DNA of 64,000 bases from Halomicrobium salinisoli (GCF_020405185.1 NZ_CP084463.1:2852001-2916000); one strand, 5' to 3'. Numbered from the stretch's first letter, positions 52,794-62,552 are shown. Notes: generated by a model not told the origin, from the sequence alone. Numbers and translations: made by a program.

Positions 52794-53951
52794 TCAGTGC
52801 TCGATCGGCGCGGACCGTCCGGCCCGGGAGCCCCCCGTCCGGGCAATCTCGAGCACGGTCATCAGGTCCGTCCGCGAGACGAGCCCCGCGAGTCGCCCGT
52901 CCGCGTCGGTCACGAGCACCCGACCGACTCCCTCCCGCTGGAGCGCCGACAGCGCCTCGGTCGCCTCGGCGTCGCGGGAGACGGTGACCAGTTCCGTCGA
53001 CATTACGTCCGCGACCGACCCGTCGCGGTCCTCGGGCGCCCGTTCCTGGACGTCCTCCAGCGTGACGATCCCAGCGAGGCCGTCGTCCGCGAGCACGGGG
53101 TAGCCGGTGTGGCGCTCGCGGACCATCCGGTCCAGCAGCTCCGCCAGCGGCGTCTCCGGCGTGACCGTGTCCAGCTCCGCGGCCGGCGTCATGACCTCGC
53201 CGACGGTCAGCCCCTCGAAGGCCGCCTCCATGAGGACCTGCCGGGTCTCGCCGGAGGCGGCCACGTAGATGAAGAAGGCGATCAGGACCCAGAAGAGGTT
53301 GAAAGCGAGGACGCCCGCCAGGCCGAGCAGCACGGCGAAGCCCTTCCCGACGGCCGCGGCGATGCGGGTAGCCGCCAGCCGCGAGCGATTGCGCGACAGC
53401 AGCGCCCGCAGCACGCGCCCGCCGTCCATCGGGAACCCGGGCAGCATGTTGAACGCCGCCAGCGCCACGTTGAGCAGGGCCAGGTAGCCCAGGACGAACA
53501 GCGCGGCGGGCGCCGTCTCCGGCAGTGCGAGGACGGCCGCGTAGCCAGCAAGCCCCAGGGCCACGCTGACGGCCGGGCCGGCGACGGCGATGACCAGCTC
53601 GTGGCGCCAGTCGTCGGGCAGCTCCGCGAACTGCGCGAGGCCGCCGAGGAACCACAGCGTGATGGACTCGATCGCCAGGCCGTACCGGCGCGCCACCAGC
53701 GAGTGGCCCAGTTCGTGCAGCAGGACGCTGACGAACAGGCCGAGGGCGGCGGCCGCCCCGAGCAGCCACGGCCGGGCCCCGCCGGTCAGCGCCGCGACGT
53801 CGATCCCCGCGCCGAGGAGCCCGTTGAGCAGCTCCGCCGTCGTCCCCACCTGCGCGCCGATGAGGTAGGCCAGCACCGGCAACACCAGCAGGAACGACGC
53901 GCCGAGCTTGATCGGGATGCCGAACAGCGATCCGATGCGGACACTGGCCAT
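52794..53951 (-). CDS. Site-2 protease family zinc metalloprotease with CBS pair
   Basis: The 385-aa membrane protease has the zinc motif HELGHSLVARRYG (about residue 79) and second ligand motif NMLPGFPMDGGRVL (about 169), both intact. Residues 250-375 hold two CBS domains (VGEVMTPAAELDTVTPETPLAELL; VADVMSTELVTVSRDAEATEAL) that probably regulate cleavage by nucleotide. The substrate may be a membrane-bound regulator; none is identifiable here. Confidence 0.92.
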   Translation of the reverse strand: MASVRIGSLFGIPIKLGASFLLVLPVLAYLIGAQVGTTAELLNGLLGAGIDVAALTGGARPWLLGAAAALGLFVSVLLHELGHSLVARRYGLAIESITLWFLGGLAQFAELPDDWRHELVIAVAGPAVSVALGLAGYAAVLALPETAPAALFVLGYLALLNVALAAFNMLPGFPMDGGRVLRALLSRNRSRLAATRIAAAVGKGFAVLLGLAGVLAFNLFWVLIAFFIYVAASGETRQVLMEAAFEGLTVGEVMTPAAELDTVTPETPLAELLDRMVRERHTGYPVLADDGLAGIVTLEDVQERAPEDRDGSVADVMSTELVTVSRDAEATEALSALQREGVGRVLVTDADGRLAGLVSRTDLMTVLEIARTGGSRAGRSAPIEH

Positions 53952-54074
53952 ACCCCGACTTGGGTCCGGAGGCCTTTCAGCCACCGCCTCGCTTTCGAAG
54001 GCGATACCGGCGGCGCTCCGCGGAACTGTCGACGCGGGAACACCTCTTTGCCCGTGGCGGCCGAAGCGTCGGGC

Positions 54075-54557
54075 GTGTACGACCGCGTGCTCTACCCCAC
54101 CGACGGCAGCGACGGCGCGGAGGTCGCCACGGCTCACGCCATCGAGGTCGCACGGCGGTTCGAGGCCCCGCTACACGTCCTGTACGTTGTCGACGTCTCG
54201 GCCGCCCAGTCGACCGACGCCTACGACAGGGTGCCGCTGGACGCGACCACCGAGGCCCTTGCGGGGGCCGGCGAGGAAATCGTCGACCGCGTCATCGAGC
54301 GGGCCGCCGAGTCCGGCGTCGAGGTCGACGGCACCGTCACCGAGGGGACGCCCGCCAGCACAATCGTCGAGTTCGCCGACCGCGACGACGTCATCGTGAT
54401 GGGCACCCACGGCCGGACCGGACTCGACCGGTACCTCATCGGCAGCACGACCGAGAAGGTCGTCCGGACGGCCGACGTGCCCGTCGTGACCGTCCCGATG
54501 ACCGAGGCGGAGGTCCCCGACGACGTGCCCGACGCGGCGGACGGAGACGCGACCTGA
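54075..54557 (+). CDS. Universal stress protein (UspA family)
   Basis: A 160-aa UspA with GTG start: YDRVLYPTDGSDGAEVATAHA and the ATP-binding loop VMGTHGRTGLDRYLIGSTTEKV. The C-terminal tail is acidic. It is divergent from the site-2 protease (123 nt between starts). Confidence 0.88.
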   Translation: MYDRVLYPTDGSDGAEVATAHAIEVARRFEAPLHVLYVVDVSAAQSTDAYDRVPLDATTEALAGAGEEIVDRVIERAAESGVEVDGTVTEGTPASTIVEFADRDDVIVMGTHGRTGLDRYLIGSTTEKVVRTADVPVVTVPMTEAEVPDDVPDAADGDAT

Positions 54558-54736
54558 GACGGAGAGCGCCGACGGGCGATCGAGGCGATACGGCGTCCCG
54601 CGCGGCCCGCCGACAGCCGCGACGCGGTGTCTGACGATCGTCTGACGCAGATCCGACTCCCCGGCCGCCATCCATCGATTTTCACTTCCGGGACGGATGG
54701 AGGACATATATACTCGACAGTCCCCTGTGCTCGCCC

Positions 54737-54886
54737 ATGATCGAGACGTTGCGCCGGGCCGTCGCCGGCTGCTCCCCGTTCGAGTCGGGGCCGTTCCGCG
54801 AGTGTCGACAGTGCGGGACGACCGTCGAGGACGACGAGGACTGTCCCTCCTGCGGCTCCTCGGATATCGCAAAGTACGAGCTCTGA
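54737..54886 (+). CDS. Small zinc-ribbon protein
   Basis: A 49-aa protein with two CxxC knuckles, ECRQCGTT and DCPSCGSSD, spaced to bind one zinc. The basic/hydrophobic N-terminus is ETLRRAVAGCSPF. Many haloarchaea carry such micro-proteins; function unknown. A TATATA-type stretch at about 54706-54714 (ACATATATA) lies 25-30 nt upstream. A GNA-capped hairpin starts 5 nt after the stop. Confidence 0.75.
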   Translation: MIETLRRAVAGCSPFESGPFRECRQCGTTVEDDEDCPSCGSSDIAKYEL

Positions 54887-54890
54887 GCAG

Positions 54891-55022
54891 CGAAGTTCCG
54901 ACTGCAAGGAGGAACTTCGAGGGCGAGCGGGAGCCGAGCGAAACGAGGCGACACGCGAGCAGGGAAGTCGCGAGCGCAGCGAACGACTTCCTCAAGACCG
55001 AACGGCGAGCGGAGCGAGCCGT
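54891..55022 (+). repeat. Three GNA-capped hairpins after the zinc-ribbon gene
   Basis: 54891-54919 has a perfect 9-bp stem and the module GACTGCAAGGA, where the inner pair is T-A instead of C-G. 54963-54991 has an 8-bp stem around GAGCGCAGCGA plus one unpaired base on each side. 55002-55022 has ACGGC/GCCGT around GAGCGGAGCGA. All are sense relative to the upstream gene. Confidence 0.8.
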
Positions 55023-55143
55023 GAGGTAGCGAGACTGCGAGCGAAGCGAATTTGCTGTGGTCGTCTGTGCGATAGGTTACCCGCCAACACATGTTGAGAG
55101 CCCCGCACGAACACTGATAACGCACGTCGTGGGACCTTCCAGT

Positions 55144-57141
55144 ATGAGCGAGCAAACGCCCGCCGTCGACGCGACCCAGATCGGGGCGGCGTCGAGCGAC
55201 GGCGTCGGGGTCGTCGACGGGGCGGAGTACGCGTACGCGAACGACGCGCTCGCCGCCGTCCACGGACGCGAGCACGGCGGGGATCTGATCGGGCAGGCGT
55301 GGGCCGACCTGTACGCGCCCGAGGATCCGTCGGCTCCGGCGCGGGACCTGCTCGACCGGGCGCGGGACGCGGGCGAGTGGTCCGGCAGGGTCAGTGGACG
55401 GCGACCCGGCGGTGACGAGGTCCCGCTCGACCTGACGCTCCGGTCGACCGAAGGCGGCGTCGTCTGCGTCGCCCGGGACCTCACGGACCGCCTGGAACGC
55501 GAGCGCGAACTCGACCGCTACGAGACCATCCTCGACACCGTCGACGACGGCGTCTACGTCCTGGACGAGGATCTCCGGGTCGACACGGCCAACGGTCGGT
55601 TCTTCGAACTGCTGGCGGCGTTCGGCTTCTCCCGCGAGGAGGTCCGGGAGATGCACGCCCACGACCTGGTCGTCGACGAGGACGAGCGAGCGCAGCTCGA
55701 AGCGGCCATCGAGCAGGCCATCGAGCGCGAACCGCACACCGGCTCGTTCGAGATGTCGGCCGAGACCCCCGACGGCGACGAGATCGTCTGCGAGTCCCGG
55801 TTCCGGCTCTACCCGGAACCGGAAGGAGAACACCGCGGCTGCATCGGGATCCTCCGGGACGTAACCGATCGGACGGAACGCGAACGTCGCCTCGAGCGAC
55901 AGCGGGACGAGCTCGACACGCTGAATCGCATCAACGAGCTGCTGCTGGTGGTCTCGCGGGACCTCTTCGAGTCGCCGGAACAGGGCGCGATCGAGCAGAC
56001 CGTCTGTGACAGGCTCGCCGATTCGGATCTCTACCAGTTCGCCTGGATCGGTACGCCCGAGGTCGGGAGCGACCGGCTCGTCCCCGACGTCAGCGCCGGC
56101 GTCGACTGCGATTACGTGGCGTCGATCACGGTCACGACGGACGAGAGCGAGACCGGCCGTGGACCCGCCGGTCGCGCGTTCCGGAGCGGCGAGGTCCAGG
56201 TCAGCCACGACGTCGCGACGGACCCGACCTTCGAGCCGTGGCGCGAGGCCGCCCTGGACCGGGACGTCCGCTCGGCGGCCGCCGTCCCGCTGACCTACGA
56301 CGGGACCACCTACGGCGTCCTCGCCGTCTACGCCGACCGCCCGCTGGCGTTCAGTCGGCGGGAGCAGCGGGGCTTCGAGATCCTCGGCGAGGCCATCGGG
56401 TACGCGATCAACGCGACGCGGACCCGACAGCTCCTGTTCGCCGAGCGAGTCGTCGAACTCGAACTCCGACTGACCGCGCCCAACGAACTGGTCGTCGAGG
56501 CGGCCGAGCGGCTCGGCTGTCGGCTGTCCCTGGAGGGGTACGTCGCGACCGGCGACGAATCGTGGCTCCTGTACTTCGCCCTCTCCGGGGCGGAGGCCGA
56601 CCGGTTCATCGACGTCGCCGGGCCGGAGGCCGCCGTCGAAGTCGTCCGGTCTGACGGCGACGGCTCGGAGCGGATCGTGGCCATCAGGACGCGGTCGCAG
56701 CTACTCGACTCGATCGGGGCGCTCGGTGGGAGAGTCACCGGCGGAACCATCGACGACGGACGGGGGACGTTCGTCGTCGAGATTCCGCAGTCGACCGATG
56801 TCCGCGAGTTCGTCGAACAGGCACGGTCCAGCTACCCCGGGACGGAACTGCTCGCCAAGCGGGAACACGAGCGGTCCGTCGAGCGACTGGCGTGGCTCTG
56901 TGACGACACGGTCGATCTCACCGACCGACAGCGACAGGCGCTCGAGGCGGCGCACCACGCCGGCTACTTCGAGTGGCCGCGCGAGAGCACCGCCGAGGAC
57001 GTCGCCGACCTCCTCGACATCGCCCGCCCGACGCTGCAGGCCCACCTCCGGAAGGCGGAACAAGAGCTCGTGGCCGCGTTCATCGCCGCGGGGAGCGGGC
57101 CGGCGAACCGGGAGGCGAAGTCGCCGCTGACTGATCGGTAG
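55144..57141 (+). CDS. Bat-type transcriptional regulator with PAS and GAF domains
   Basis: The 665-aa protein has PAS-like domains at 10-118 and 125-245 (ILDTVDDGVYVLDEDLRVDTAN; GCIGILRDVTDRTERER), GAF at about 262-425 (RSAAAVPLTYDGTTYGVLAVYADRPLAF), a bacterio-opsin-activator domain at about 430-575, and HTH_10 at 590-650 (LTDRQRQALEAAHHAGYFEWPR, STAEDVADLLDIARPTLQAHLRKAE). It is a cytoplasmic one-component sensor; the signal is unknown. The ATG at 55144 starts the family-typical N-terminus. Confidence 0.92.
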   Translation: MSEQTPAVDATQIGAASSDGVGVVDGAEYAYANDALAAVHGREHGGDLIGQAWADLYAPEDPSAPARDLLDRARDAGEWSGRVSGRRPGGDEVPLDLTLRSTEGGVVCVARDLTDRLERERELDRYETILDTVDDGVYVLDEDLRVDTANGRFFELLAAFGFSREEVREMHAHDLVVDEDERAQLEAAIEQAIEREPHTGSFEMSAETPDGDEIVCESRFRLYPEPEGEHRGCIGILRDVTDRTERERRLERQRDELDTLNRINELLLVVSRDLFESPEQGAIEQTVCDRLADSDLYQFAWIGTPEVGSDRLVPDVSAGVDCDYVASITVTTDESETGRGPAGRAFRSGEVQVSHDVATDPTFEPWREAALDRDVRSAAAVPLTYDGTTYGVLAVYADRPLAFSRREQRGFEILGEAIGYAINATRTRQLLFAERVVELELRLTAPNELVVEAAERLGCRLSLEGYVATGDESWLLYFALSGAEADRFIDVAGPEAAVEVVRSDGDGSERIVAIRTRSQLLDSIGALGGRVTGGTIDDGRGTFVVEIPQSTDVREFVEQARSSYPGTELLAKREHERSVERLAWLCDDTVDLTDRQRQALEAAHHAGYFEWPRESTAEDVADLLDIARPTLQAHLRKAEQELVAAFIAAGSGPANREAKSPLTDR

Positions 57142-57171
57142 CGGTGCCCGGGTGGCGCGCGTGTCGGCTCA

Positions 57172-57291
57172 CTACGAGCGTAGCGTGCCGCCTGGCCGGC
57201 GGCCCGACGCAGTCGGAACGGACCGGTACGGACTCGCGGCGGACTGCCGTCCGTCGCTCGTGCCGCGCCGGGGCGGGCGCTACGAGCGTAG
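57172..57291 (+). repeat. Pair of identical CTACGAGCGTAG palindromes
   Basis: CTACGAGCGTAG occurs at 57172-57183 and 57280-57291, both in the 202-nt gap between the bat-type gene and the cupredoxin gene. The second extends to GGCGCTACG/CGTAGCGCC arms. A third small dyad, CGCCCGCTCGGGCG, is near 57306. They may act as terminator or operator sites. Confidence 0.55.
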
Positions 57292-57343
57292 CGCCACGAC
57301 ATTTCGCCCGCTCGGGCGAACGAGCGAACGGAGGGAGATATCG

Positions 57344-58159
57344 ATGCCAGACGAATCCGCGAACGCCGACGAACCGATCGGCCGACCGAGTACAGTGGGA
57401 CGGCGTCCGCTGCTGAAGGCGCTCGGCTTCGCCGCCGCTACCTCGCTGGGCAGTGGGGTCGCGGCGGCGGACGACAGCGACGACGGGCCCGAGATCGATC
57501 CGCTCTACGGGTTCACGGTTCCGGACGTCGACGACGTCCCCGGCTCCATGGACCCGGACCACGAGGTCGAGCTCCACACGGCGGATCCGACGCCGGGGAA
57601 GCACGGGGCGCTCTTCCACTTCGAGCCGACGGGGTTAGCAGTCGACCCGGGCGACGTCGTGCAGTTCACGGCCACCAGCCCCGACCACACGGTGACTGCG
57701 TATCACCCGGCCATGGGCTTCCAGCACCGGGTTCCGGAGGCGGCCCGGCCGTTCTCGTCGCCGGTTCTGGGCCTCGACGCGGCGTGGCTCTACCGGTTCG
57801 ACGAACCGGGGCTGTACGACGTGTACTGCGCGCCCCACCACATCCTCGGGATGGTGATGCGCCTCGTCGTCGGCGATCTCGACGAGGAGGACGTCCCGGC
57901 CTACGAGGACACGTTCGAGGGGTCAGAGGAACCGCCCCTGCTCGCGCCGTTCAGCACGGAGTTCCTGGAGACCGAACTGCGGCACTTCAGCCCCGAGGGC
58001 GTGAACGAGGACGTCCAGTGGGTGTGGTTGACCCCGCAGGAGGTGCTCGACGCGCCGGCGCTCGATCCCGCGAACGTCCAGCGCGACGACGGCCGCGTGA
58101 CCTTCGACGAGGTCCTCGCCGACGTCGACCGCGTCTCCGGGGGACACGCGCATGAGTGA
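57344..58159 (+). CDS. Exported cupredoxin (plastocyanin/halocyanin-like)
   Basis: The 271-aa precursor has a twin-arginine-like signal (GRRPLLKALGFAAATSLG, residues 19-36). Residues 75-178 form a type I copper domain with ligands H115 (SPDHTV) and C162, H165 or H166, and M170 in YCAPHHILGMVM. The C-terminal 90 residues are an extra helical domain (FSTEFLETELRHFSPEGVNE) not seen in simple halocyanins. It probably carries electrons outside the membrane. The next gene follows 54 nt later. Confidence 0.88.
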   Translation: MPDESANADEPIGRPSTVGRRPLLKALGFAAATSLGSGVAAADDSDDGPEIDPLYGFTVPDVDDVPGSMDPDHEVELHTADPTPGKHGALFHFEPTGLAVDPGDVVQFTATSPDHTVTAYHPAMGFQHRVPEAARPFSSPVLGLDAAWLYRFDEPGLYDVYCAPHHILGMVMRLVVGDLDEEDVPAYEDTFEGSEEPPLLAPFSTEFLETELRHFSPEGVNEDVQWVWLTPQEVLDAPALDPANVQRDDGRVTFDEVLADVDRVSGGHAHE

Positions 58160-58213
58160 GCGGCCGGCCCGGATGCGACCGCGACGGCTGACCGACGGCC
58201 GGGAGGGCCCGCG

Positions 58214-58597
58214 ATGACCGCGGACAGCGCGCTCACGCGCGAGGGAATCGAGGGCGTGATACGGGCCTTCGAGGACCGGGACGCGGCGGCCGCTGCGTCC
58301 CACTGGGCCGAGGACGGCGTGTTCGTCGACCCGCACTACCCCGAGGACGAGTACCGCGGCCCCGAAGCGGTGGAGGCGGCGCTCGGCTGGGCGCTCGAGA
58401 ACGTCGTCGAACGGCCGGGGCTCTCGATCCGGACCGTCTGGGAGGGCGAGGAGGCCGCTGCCGTCGAAGTGGACACCCACCACGTCGCGCACGACGGATC
58501 GGTCCGCGAGTTCCCGCAGGTGTTCGTCGTCGAAGGCGAGGACGGGCGGATCACACGGTGGCAGTCCTACCTGCCGTTCCCGCCGCCGGACGGGTGA
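58214..58597 (+). CDS. SnoaL-like (NTF2-fold) protein
   Basis: The 127-aa cone-fold protein: GVIRAFEDRDAAAAASHWAEDGVFVDPHYPEDEYRGPEAVEA as consecutive elements, then EREFPQVFVV-type strands and GRITRWQSYL. Such proteins are isomerases, hydratases or binding proteins; no specific activity can be assigned. Probably co-transcribed with the cupredoxin gene. Confidence 0.83.
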   Translation: MTADSALTREGIEGVIRAFEDRDAAAAASHWAEDGVFVDPHYPEDEYRGPEAVEAALGWALENVVERPGLSIRTVWEGEEAAAVEVDTHHVAHDGSVREFPQVFVVEGEDGRITRWQSYLPFPPPDG

Positions 58598-58641
58598 GCG
58601 TGCCGGCGGGAGCGCCAGCCCGTCGGATCCGGCGGGCGGCC

Positions 58642-59598
58642 CTACTCGAACGACGGGAGGACCTCCTCCTCGTAGAGCTCGAACAGCGCCTCCTGGTCGT
58701 CGCCGATCTGGTGGACGTAGACGTGGTCGTAGCCGGCGTCGACGGCCTCCTGGATGCTGTCGACGTGCTGGTCGGCGTCCGGGCCGGTCAGGGTCGAGCC
58801 CTCGGCGATGTCCGCCTCGTCGACCATCTGCACCGCCTGCTCGAAGTGTTTCGGCGTCGGTAGCTGGGCGCTGAGTTCCCCCGGCAGCGCCGAGTTGGGC
58901 CACTGCTCGTGGACGGTCGAGACGGCTTCCTCTTCGCTGTCGGCGACGCAGGCCGACAGCTGGCAGAGCCGCGGTCCCTCGCCGCCGTTGTCTTCCCACG
59001 TCTGGACGGTGTCCTGCGGCCCGACCGACCAGAAGCCGTCGCCGAAGTCGGCCGCGGCCGTCGCCGTCTTCTCACCGTAGGCCGACACGCAGATGGGCGG
59101 CTCCTCCTCGGGGAGCGTGAACAGCTTCGCGTTCTCGACGGTGTAGTGTTTCCCGTGGTGGGAGACGTTCTGCCCGCTCCAGAGCTTCCGGACCACCTCG
59201 ACGGCCTCCTCGAGCATCTCCAGGCGGACCTCGTGCTCGGGCCAGTGGTCGCCCAGCACGTGCTCGTTGAGGTTCTCGCCGGTACCGACGCCGGCGAAGA
59301 ACGTCCGGCCGTCGAACATCGCCGCCGCCGTCGCAGCCGCCTGGGCGTATATCGCCGGGTGGATCCGGATGATCGGCGCCGAGACGCCCACGCCGACGTC
59401 GATGTCGTCCGTCGCCGCCGCGACGCCGCCCAGCGTCGACCAGACGAACGGCGCGTTCCCCTGCGCGCTGACCCACGGGTGGAAGTGGTCCGAGGCGGAG
59501 ACGAAGTCGAAGCCGACCGCCTCCGCCCGTACGGCGTGCTCGACCAGGTCGTTCGGGCTGTGCTCCTCGCTGGACAGGGTGTATCCGATCTGGGGCAT
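58642..59598 (-). CDS. F420-dependent LLM-class oxidoreductase (TIGR03557 group)
   Basis: The 318-aa luciferase-like TIM barrel uses coenzyme F420. Features: IGYTLSSEEHSPNDLVEHAVRAE, FVSASDHFHPW, GVGVSAPIIRIHPAIYAQAAATAA, FFAGVGTGENLNEHVLGDHWP and GFWSVGPQD. The group is related to F420-dependent glucose-6-phosphate dehydrogenase, but the substrate is unknown. Monocistronic and convergent with the SnoaL gene. Confidence 0.92.
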   Translation of the reverse strand: MPQIGYTLSSEEHSPNDLVEHAVRAEAVGFDFVSASDHFHPWVSAQGNAPFVWSTLGGVAAATDDIDVGVGVSAPIIRIHPAIYAQAAATAAAMFDGRTFFAGVGTGENLNEHVLGDHWPEHEVRLEMLEEAVEVVRKLWSGQNVSHHGKHYTVENAKLFTLPEEEPPICVSAYGEKTATAAADFGDGFWSVGPQDTVQTWEDNGGEGPRLCQLSACVADSEEEAVSTVHEQWPNSALPGELSAQLPTPKHFEQAVQMVDEADIAEGSTLTGPDADQHVDSIQEAVDAGYDHVYVHQIGDDQEALFELYEEEVLPSFE

Positions 59599-59696
59599 TG
59601 GTGGCTCCGGGCGGTCTGACGGCCGCCGACTCCCTCCGTTTCACGTGTCAGTCGTGTAACTCTATTGCCGGCACGAGCGGGGTGCTTGTGGGGCGG

Positions 59697-60266
59697 TCAC
59701 GACGGCGTGTCCGTTTCGTACGGACACGCGCTCTCGTCGGGAACGTCGTCCTCCGTCAGCCGCGGCGAGCGGACGAGCAGTTCGCGCACGCGGTCGAGGC
59801 GGTTCGATGCGGGCGTCGAGGACATCGTCGGCGGCGCTGCCGGCGTGAACGTCTTCCGTTTCGTCCCCGTGGACGCAGCGACGGCGAATCCCTCGTGCGG
59901 GAACGCGATCTGCCAGCCCGCGCAGGCGAACTGCCTGGCCGAGCCGCCGGCATTGTTCTCATCTCGCATGACCAGTAGCTCGTACGCGTCTCCGTCCGGT
60001 CCCTCGTACCTGCCGATGACGCCATCTGTGCCGCCAAGCGGCCCCCAGACGTAGTCGGACGTGCCGACGCGCGTCCACCCGTCGCCGGACTCCGGCAGGA
60101 ACCCCTCCATAGTCGGTGTCCCCGTCGCCCCAGGCGTCGGCGTCGTCTGCGATGTCTCCGACGGCGTGGGCCGCGAACTCCGGTCCGATTCCCCGCCGCT
60201 CTCCGGACATCCGGCCAGGATCCCCAGACCGAGACAGACACCCGAGAGAACCGTCCGTCGACGCAT
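59697..60266 (-). CDS. Lipoprotein of unknown function
   Basis: The 189-aa precursor starts RRRTVLSGVCLGLGILAGC: Tat-like signal with lipobox (LAGC, C20). A Thr/Pro/Ser linker (residues 33-52) tethers a domain containing GDGWTRVGTSDYVWGPLGGTDGVIGRYEG and YELLVMRDEN. No family recognised. Divergent from the histidine kinase gene. Confidence 0.75.
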   Translation of the reverse strand: MRRRTVLSGVCLGLGILAGCPESGGESDRSSRPTPSETSQTTPTPGATGTPTMEGFLPESGDGWTRVGTSDYVWGPLGGTDGVIGRYEGPDGDAYELLVMRDENNAGGSARQFACAGWQIAFPHEGFAVAASTGTKRKTFTPAAPPTMSSTPASNRLDRVRELLVRSPRLTEDDVPDESACPYETDTPS

Positions 60267-60372
60267 AGATCCACTCTGCAGACACGTGCGATAAATCCCT
60301 TGTGGGAACCACGACACTCGGGCGACCGAACCACCCACAACGATATGACCTGACAAACAACCGGTAATCGAG

Positions 60373-61524
60373 ATGCTCGGGTCGCCGGTCCGGCGGAGCC
60401 CCGCCGCGTTGATCGCGGTCAACGCCGCCGCGCTCGCGGTCGTCGCCGCCGGACTCGGCTTCCGGCTCGCCAGCGGGGCGGCGCTGTCGGGCGCGTACCT
60501 CGCCAGCGTGGCCACCGGCGTCCCCGCTCACGTCGCCTTCGCCGTCGGCGCCTACCGACTCGGCCGCTCGGACGTCTCCCCGGAGTACTACCCCCGGATC
60601 GTCCGGTGGACGCTCGTCGGCGCGGGACTGCTCGCCGCGCTCGTCGGCGTCTTCGCTGTCACGCTGCACGACTCGTGGGTCGCGGTGGCCGGGACGATCA
60701 GGTGGGCGGCCTCGGTCGGCGGCGCCGCGGGCTTCTTCGCCGGCTTCGTTAGCGCCCGACTGACCGAGCAGCGCCTCGCGGCCGAGCGCGCGTCCGTCCG
60801 CGCCGAGGAGGCCGCCCGGCGACGGGAGTCGCTGGAGTACCTCAACGCGCTGCTGCGCCACGAGGTCCTCAACGCGGCGACCGTCGTCTCGGGCCGGGCG
60901 GCGCACCTCCAGTCGCAGTCCGAGGACGACGACCTCGCCGAGCACCTCGCGGCCATCAGGCGTCAGGCCGACGACATGGCCGCGACGGTCGACGACGTCC
61001 GCGTACTGATCCGGGCCAGCGCGGACTCGCCGGACCTCGAACCGATCGACGCCGTGTCGATCGTCGAGGAGCAACTCCGGGCGTTCGACGAGCAGTACGA
61101 CCGGCTCCGGACGGAGTCGGACCTGCCGGCGGCGGCGGTCGTCCGCGCCGACGAACTCCTCGACCGGCTCTTCGAGGAGCTGTTCCGGAATTCGGTCGAA
61201 CACAGCGACGCCGCCCCCGTCCGCCTCACAGTCGCGGGACGGACGACCGACGAGCACCTCGTCGTCGAGGTGGCCGACGACGGGCCGGGGATCCCGCCCG
61301 ACCTGCGCGAGGGGCTGTTCGCGCAGGGCGTCGATCGGCTGGACGAGAAGAGCCGGCTGGGAGCGGCCATCGTCGGCCGGCTGGCCGAGACGTACGGCGG
61401 GGACGTCGAACTGACCGAGACCGGACCGGACGGGACGGTCGTCACGGTCCGGCTGCCGCTGGCGACGGCGCGGACGGCGAGCGACGGAAGCCGGTCGACG
61501 GCGGTGGACGCCGGTCGCGAGTAG
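60373..61524 (+). CDS. Membrane sensor histidine kinase
   Basis: A 383-aa kinase. Four membrane helices occupy residues 10-135, with no large extracellular domain. H-box: YLNALLRHEVLNAATVVSGR (phospho-acceptor in RHEVLN). ATPase domain: N-box LFEELFRNSVEHS, G1 VADDGPGIPP, and VDRLDEKSRLGAAIVGRLAETYGG. It lacks an adjacent response regulator, which is common for haloarchaeal orphan kinases. Confidence 0.92.
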   Translation: MLGSPVRRSPAALIAVNAAALAVVAAGLGFRLASGAALSGAYLASVATGVPAHVAFAVGAYRLGRSDVSPEYYPRIVRWTLVGAGLLAALVGVFAVTLHDSWVAVAGTIRWAASVGGAAGFFAGFVSARLTEQRLAAERASVRAEEAARRRESLEYLNALLRHEVLNAATVVSGRAAHLQSQSEDDDLAEHLAAIRRQADDMAATVDDVRVLIRASADSPDLEPIDAVSIVEEQLRAFDEQYDRLRTESDLPAAAVVRADELLDRLFEELFRNSVEHSDAAPVRLTVAGRTTDEHLVVEVADDGPGIPPDLREGLFAQGVDRLDEKSRLGAAIVGRLAETYGGDVELTETGPDGTVVTVRLPLATARTASDGSRSTAVDAGRE

Positions 61525-61565
61525 CCTCGAAAGGCTGTTTTGCCTCGGGGCGCTGGTCCACGACA

Positions 61566-62549
61566 ATGAGCGACAGCGAGTCTGGTGGGCCCAAACAGGT
61601 TTCCGACCCGGAGTACCACAGCGAGAACCACACGGCCGCCCAGACGTGTGGCTGGACCGCCAACGCCGTCCGGGGGGAGGGCAAGTGCTACAAGTACATC
61701 TTCTATGGTATAGAGTCCCACAGGTGCATTCAGATGACGCCCGTCGTGAAGTGCAACGAGCGGTGCGTCTTCTGCTGGCGGGACCACGCCGGCCACGCCT
61801 ACGAACTGGACGGCGTCGAGTGGGACGACCCGGCCGCGGTCGCCGAGGCCTCGCTGGACCTCCAGAAGAAGCTCCTCTCCGGGTTCGGCGGCAACGACGA
61901 GGTGCCCGACCAGGTGTTTGAGGAGGCCATGGAGCCCCGCCACGTCGCCATCTCGCTCGACGGCGAACCGACGCTCTACCCCTACCTGCCCGAACTGATC
62001 GAGGAGTTCCACGACCGCGACATCACCACCTTCCTCGTCTCGAACGGCACCAACCCCGACGTCCTCGCCGACTGTGACCCGACGCAGCTGTACGTCTCCG
62101 TCGACGCACCGGACCGCAAGACCTTCGACTCGACCGTCAAGGCCGTCGAGGACGGCGCCTGGGACTCGCTGATCGACACGCTGGACGTCCTCGCCGAGAA
62201 GGACGACACGCGGACCGTCGTCCGGACGACGCTCGTGAAGGACCACAACATGCACCACCCCGCGTGGTACGCGGCCATGTGCGACCGCGCCGACGCCGAC
62301 TTCGTCGAGATGAAGGCCTACATGCACGTCGGCCACTCGCGGGGCCGGCTGGACCGCGATTCGATGCCCAGCCACGACGAGGTCCGGGCGTTCACCGAGG
62401 ACGTCCAGCGGTTCCTCCCCGACCACGACGTCATCAGGGAGGTCGAGGAGTCCCACGTCGCGATGCTGGCCCGCGACGAGGAGACCTGGGTCCCGAAACT
62501 GGAGAAGGGCAGCGAGTTCTGGGAGCGGGATTCGGTGGTTAGTTACTGA
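61566..62549 (+). CDS. taw1: 4-demethylwyosine synthase (TYW1/Taw1)
   Basis: The 327-aa radical-SAM enzyme condenses pyruvate carbons with N1-methylguanosine in tRNA-Phe to make the wyosine tricycle. The SAM cluster is C63, C67, C70 in KCNERCVFCW. Cysteines C28, C41 and C54 match the second 4Fe-4S cluster of archaeal TYW1. GEPTLYPYLPELIEEF and SVDAPDRKTFDSTVK are typical. The length equals other archaeal enzymes. Confidence 0.96.
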   Translation: MSDSESGGPKQVSDPEYHSENHTAAQTCGWTANAVRGEGKCYKYIFYGIESHRCIQMTPVVKCNERCVFCWRDHAGHAYELDGVEWDDPAAVAEASLDLQKKLLSGFGGNDEVPDQVFEEAMEPRHVAISLDGEPTLYPYLPELIEEFHDRDITTFLVSNGTNPDVLADCDPTQLYVSVDAPDRKTFDSTVKAVEDGAWDSLIDTLDVLAEKDDTRTVVRTTLVKDHNMHHPAWYAAMCDRADADFVEMKAYMHVGHSRGRLDRDSMPSHDEVRAFTEDVQRFLPDHDVIREVEESHVAMLARDEETWVPKLEKGSEFWERDSVVSY

Positions 62550-62552
62550 GTG

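Noticed and set aside
54697..55029. 110-codon plus-strand frame over the zinc-ribbon gene
   Set aside because: The product is Arg-rich and ends in translated GAGCGA repeat, while the 49-aa zinc ribbon in another frame has clear CxxC motifs and acidic composition.
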